Assembly (NCBI GenBank): GCA_036160575.1
Contig: JAYYDT010000010.1
Coordinates: 1 to 5,347 of the forward strand
Reading direction: 5' to 3'
Source: TMED26 sp002694075
GTDB taxonomy: Bacteria; Pseudomonadota; Alphaproteobacteria; Thalassobaculales; Thalassobaculaceae
Length of the DNA stretch: 5,347 bases
The position numbers were made by a program, and so were the translations under genes. The notes below the pieces were generated by a model, which saw only the letters and a list, made by a program, of their open reading frames with translations, did no database searches and was not told the origin of the DNA. Below, piece after piece: positions 5,177-5,347 of this stretch (positions within the stretch are counted from its first letter, which is position 1; each line of letters starts with the position of its first letter).

Positions 5177-5347
5177 CGGCCTCCGCCTCGACAGATTGAA
5201 ACGCACACAAACCGACCGAAAAAAGCGCTGTTTTCAATCGGCGTATTCACCGGTCCCACGCGCGGCGCGGCGCGGACCCGCGAATTCGGATATATCAGTG
5301 GCGCGCCGCGGTCAATCGTCGGCCGATACCGCGGCACCCGCGCCGCC
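5177..5347. other. Upstream region of the dehydrogenase gene to window end
   Basis: These 171 bases contain no supportable gene. They should carry the dehydrogenase promoter. Notable elements are an AT-rich patch around 5289-5296, a GC-rich GCGCG run near 5258-5275, and the sequence GTCGGCCGA at 5318-5326, which shares its core with the palindrome at 3961-3976. Confidence 0.5.
5289..5315 (-). promoter_or_regulatory. Possible sigma-70-type promoter of the dehydrogenase gene
   Basis: On the - strand TTGACC (5310-5315) is followed after 15 bases by TATATC (5289-5294). Both hexamers are close to the consensus TTGACA and TATAAT, but the spacer is shorter than the optimal 17. It would start transcription roughly 105 bases upstream of the ATG. 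This is a pattern match only. Confidence 0.3.

Noticed and set aside
5177..5206. A GTG start for the dehydrogenase ten codons upstream
   Set aside because: No ribosome binding site precedes the GTG, and the added residues (Arg-rich) are not part of the family's usual N-terminus.

Overview
The window looks like a chromosomal stretch from a GC-rich proteobacterium, most likely an alphaproteobacterium. This is inferred from high-GC coding bias and gene types; no rRNA or other marker fixes the taxon. I see no tRNA, rRNA, CRISPR array, insertion sequence or phage gene.

Left part (1-1227): the C-terminal end of a family 61 (DUF563/EOGT-like) glycosyltransferase on the + strand converges on a complete 2-oxoglutarate/Fe(II) dioxygenase gene on the - strand. 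The pair suggests the edge of a surface glycan or glycoconjugate locus, where oxygenases of this kind sometimes sit beside glycosyltransferases. The middle (1228-1766) is a 539-base divergent spacer. It holds the strong ribosome binding site of the oxygenase gene, a perfect 18-base inverted repeat, a doubtful 65-codon ORF, a pair of 9-base direct repeats 11 bases apart, and an AT-rich strip before the next gene.

Centre (1767-3224): one 485-residue protein, predicted soluble and mostly helical, that I cannot assign to any family. It is the least understood gene here.

Right part (3225-5347): two - strand genes. An iron-containing (type III) alcohol dehydrogenase, with all four metal ligands, is followed after 152 bases by an isochorismatase-fold hydrolase in which the usual nucleophilic cysteine is glycine. 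A perfect 16-base palindrome lies between them. The base composition of this part is clearly more GC-rich than the left and central parts, so the window may join an accessory segment to a more typical metabolic segment.

I did not find convincing evidence for a new multi-gene system. The best leads are the uncharacterised 485-residue protein, the cysteine-less hydrolase paired with an alcohol dehydrogenase, and the two perfect inverted repeats in non-coding DNA.
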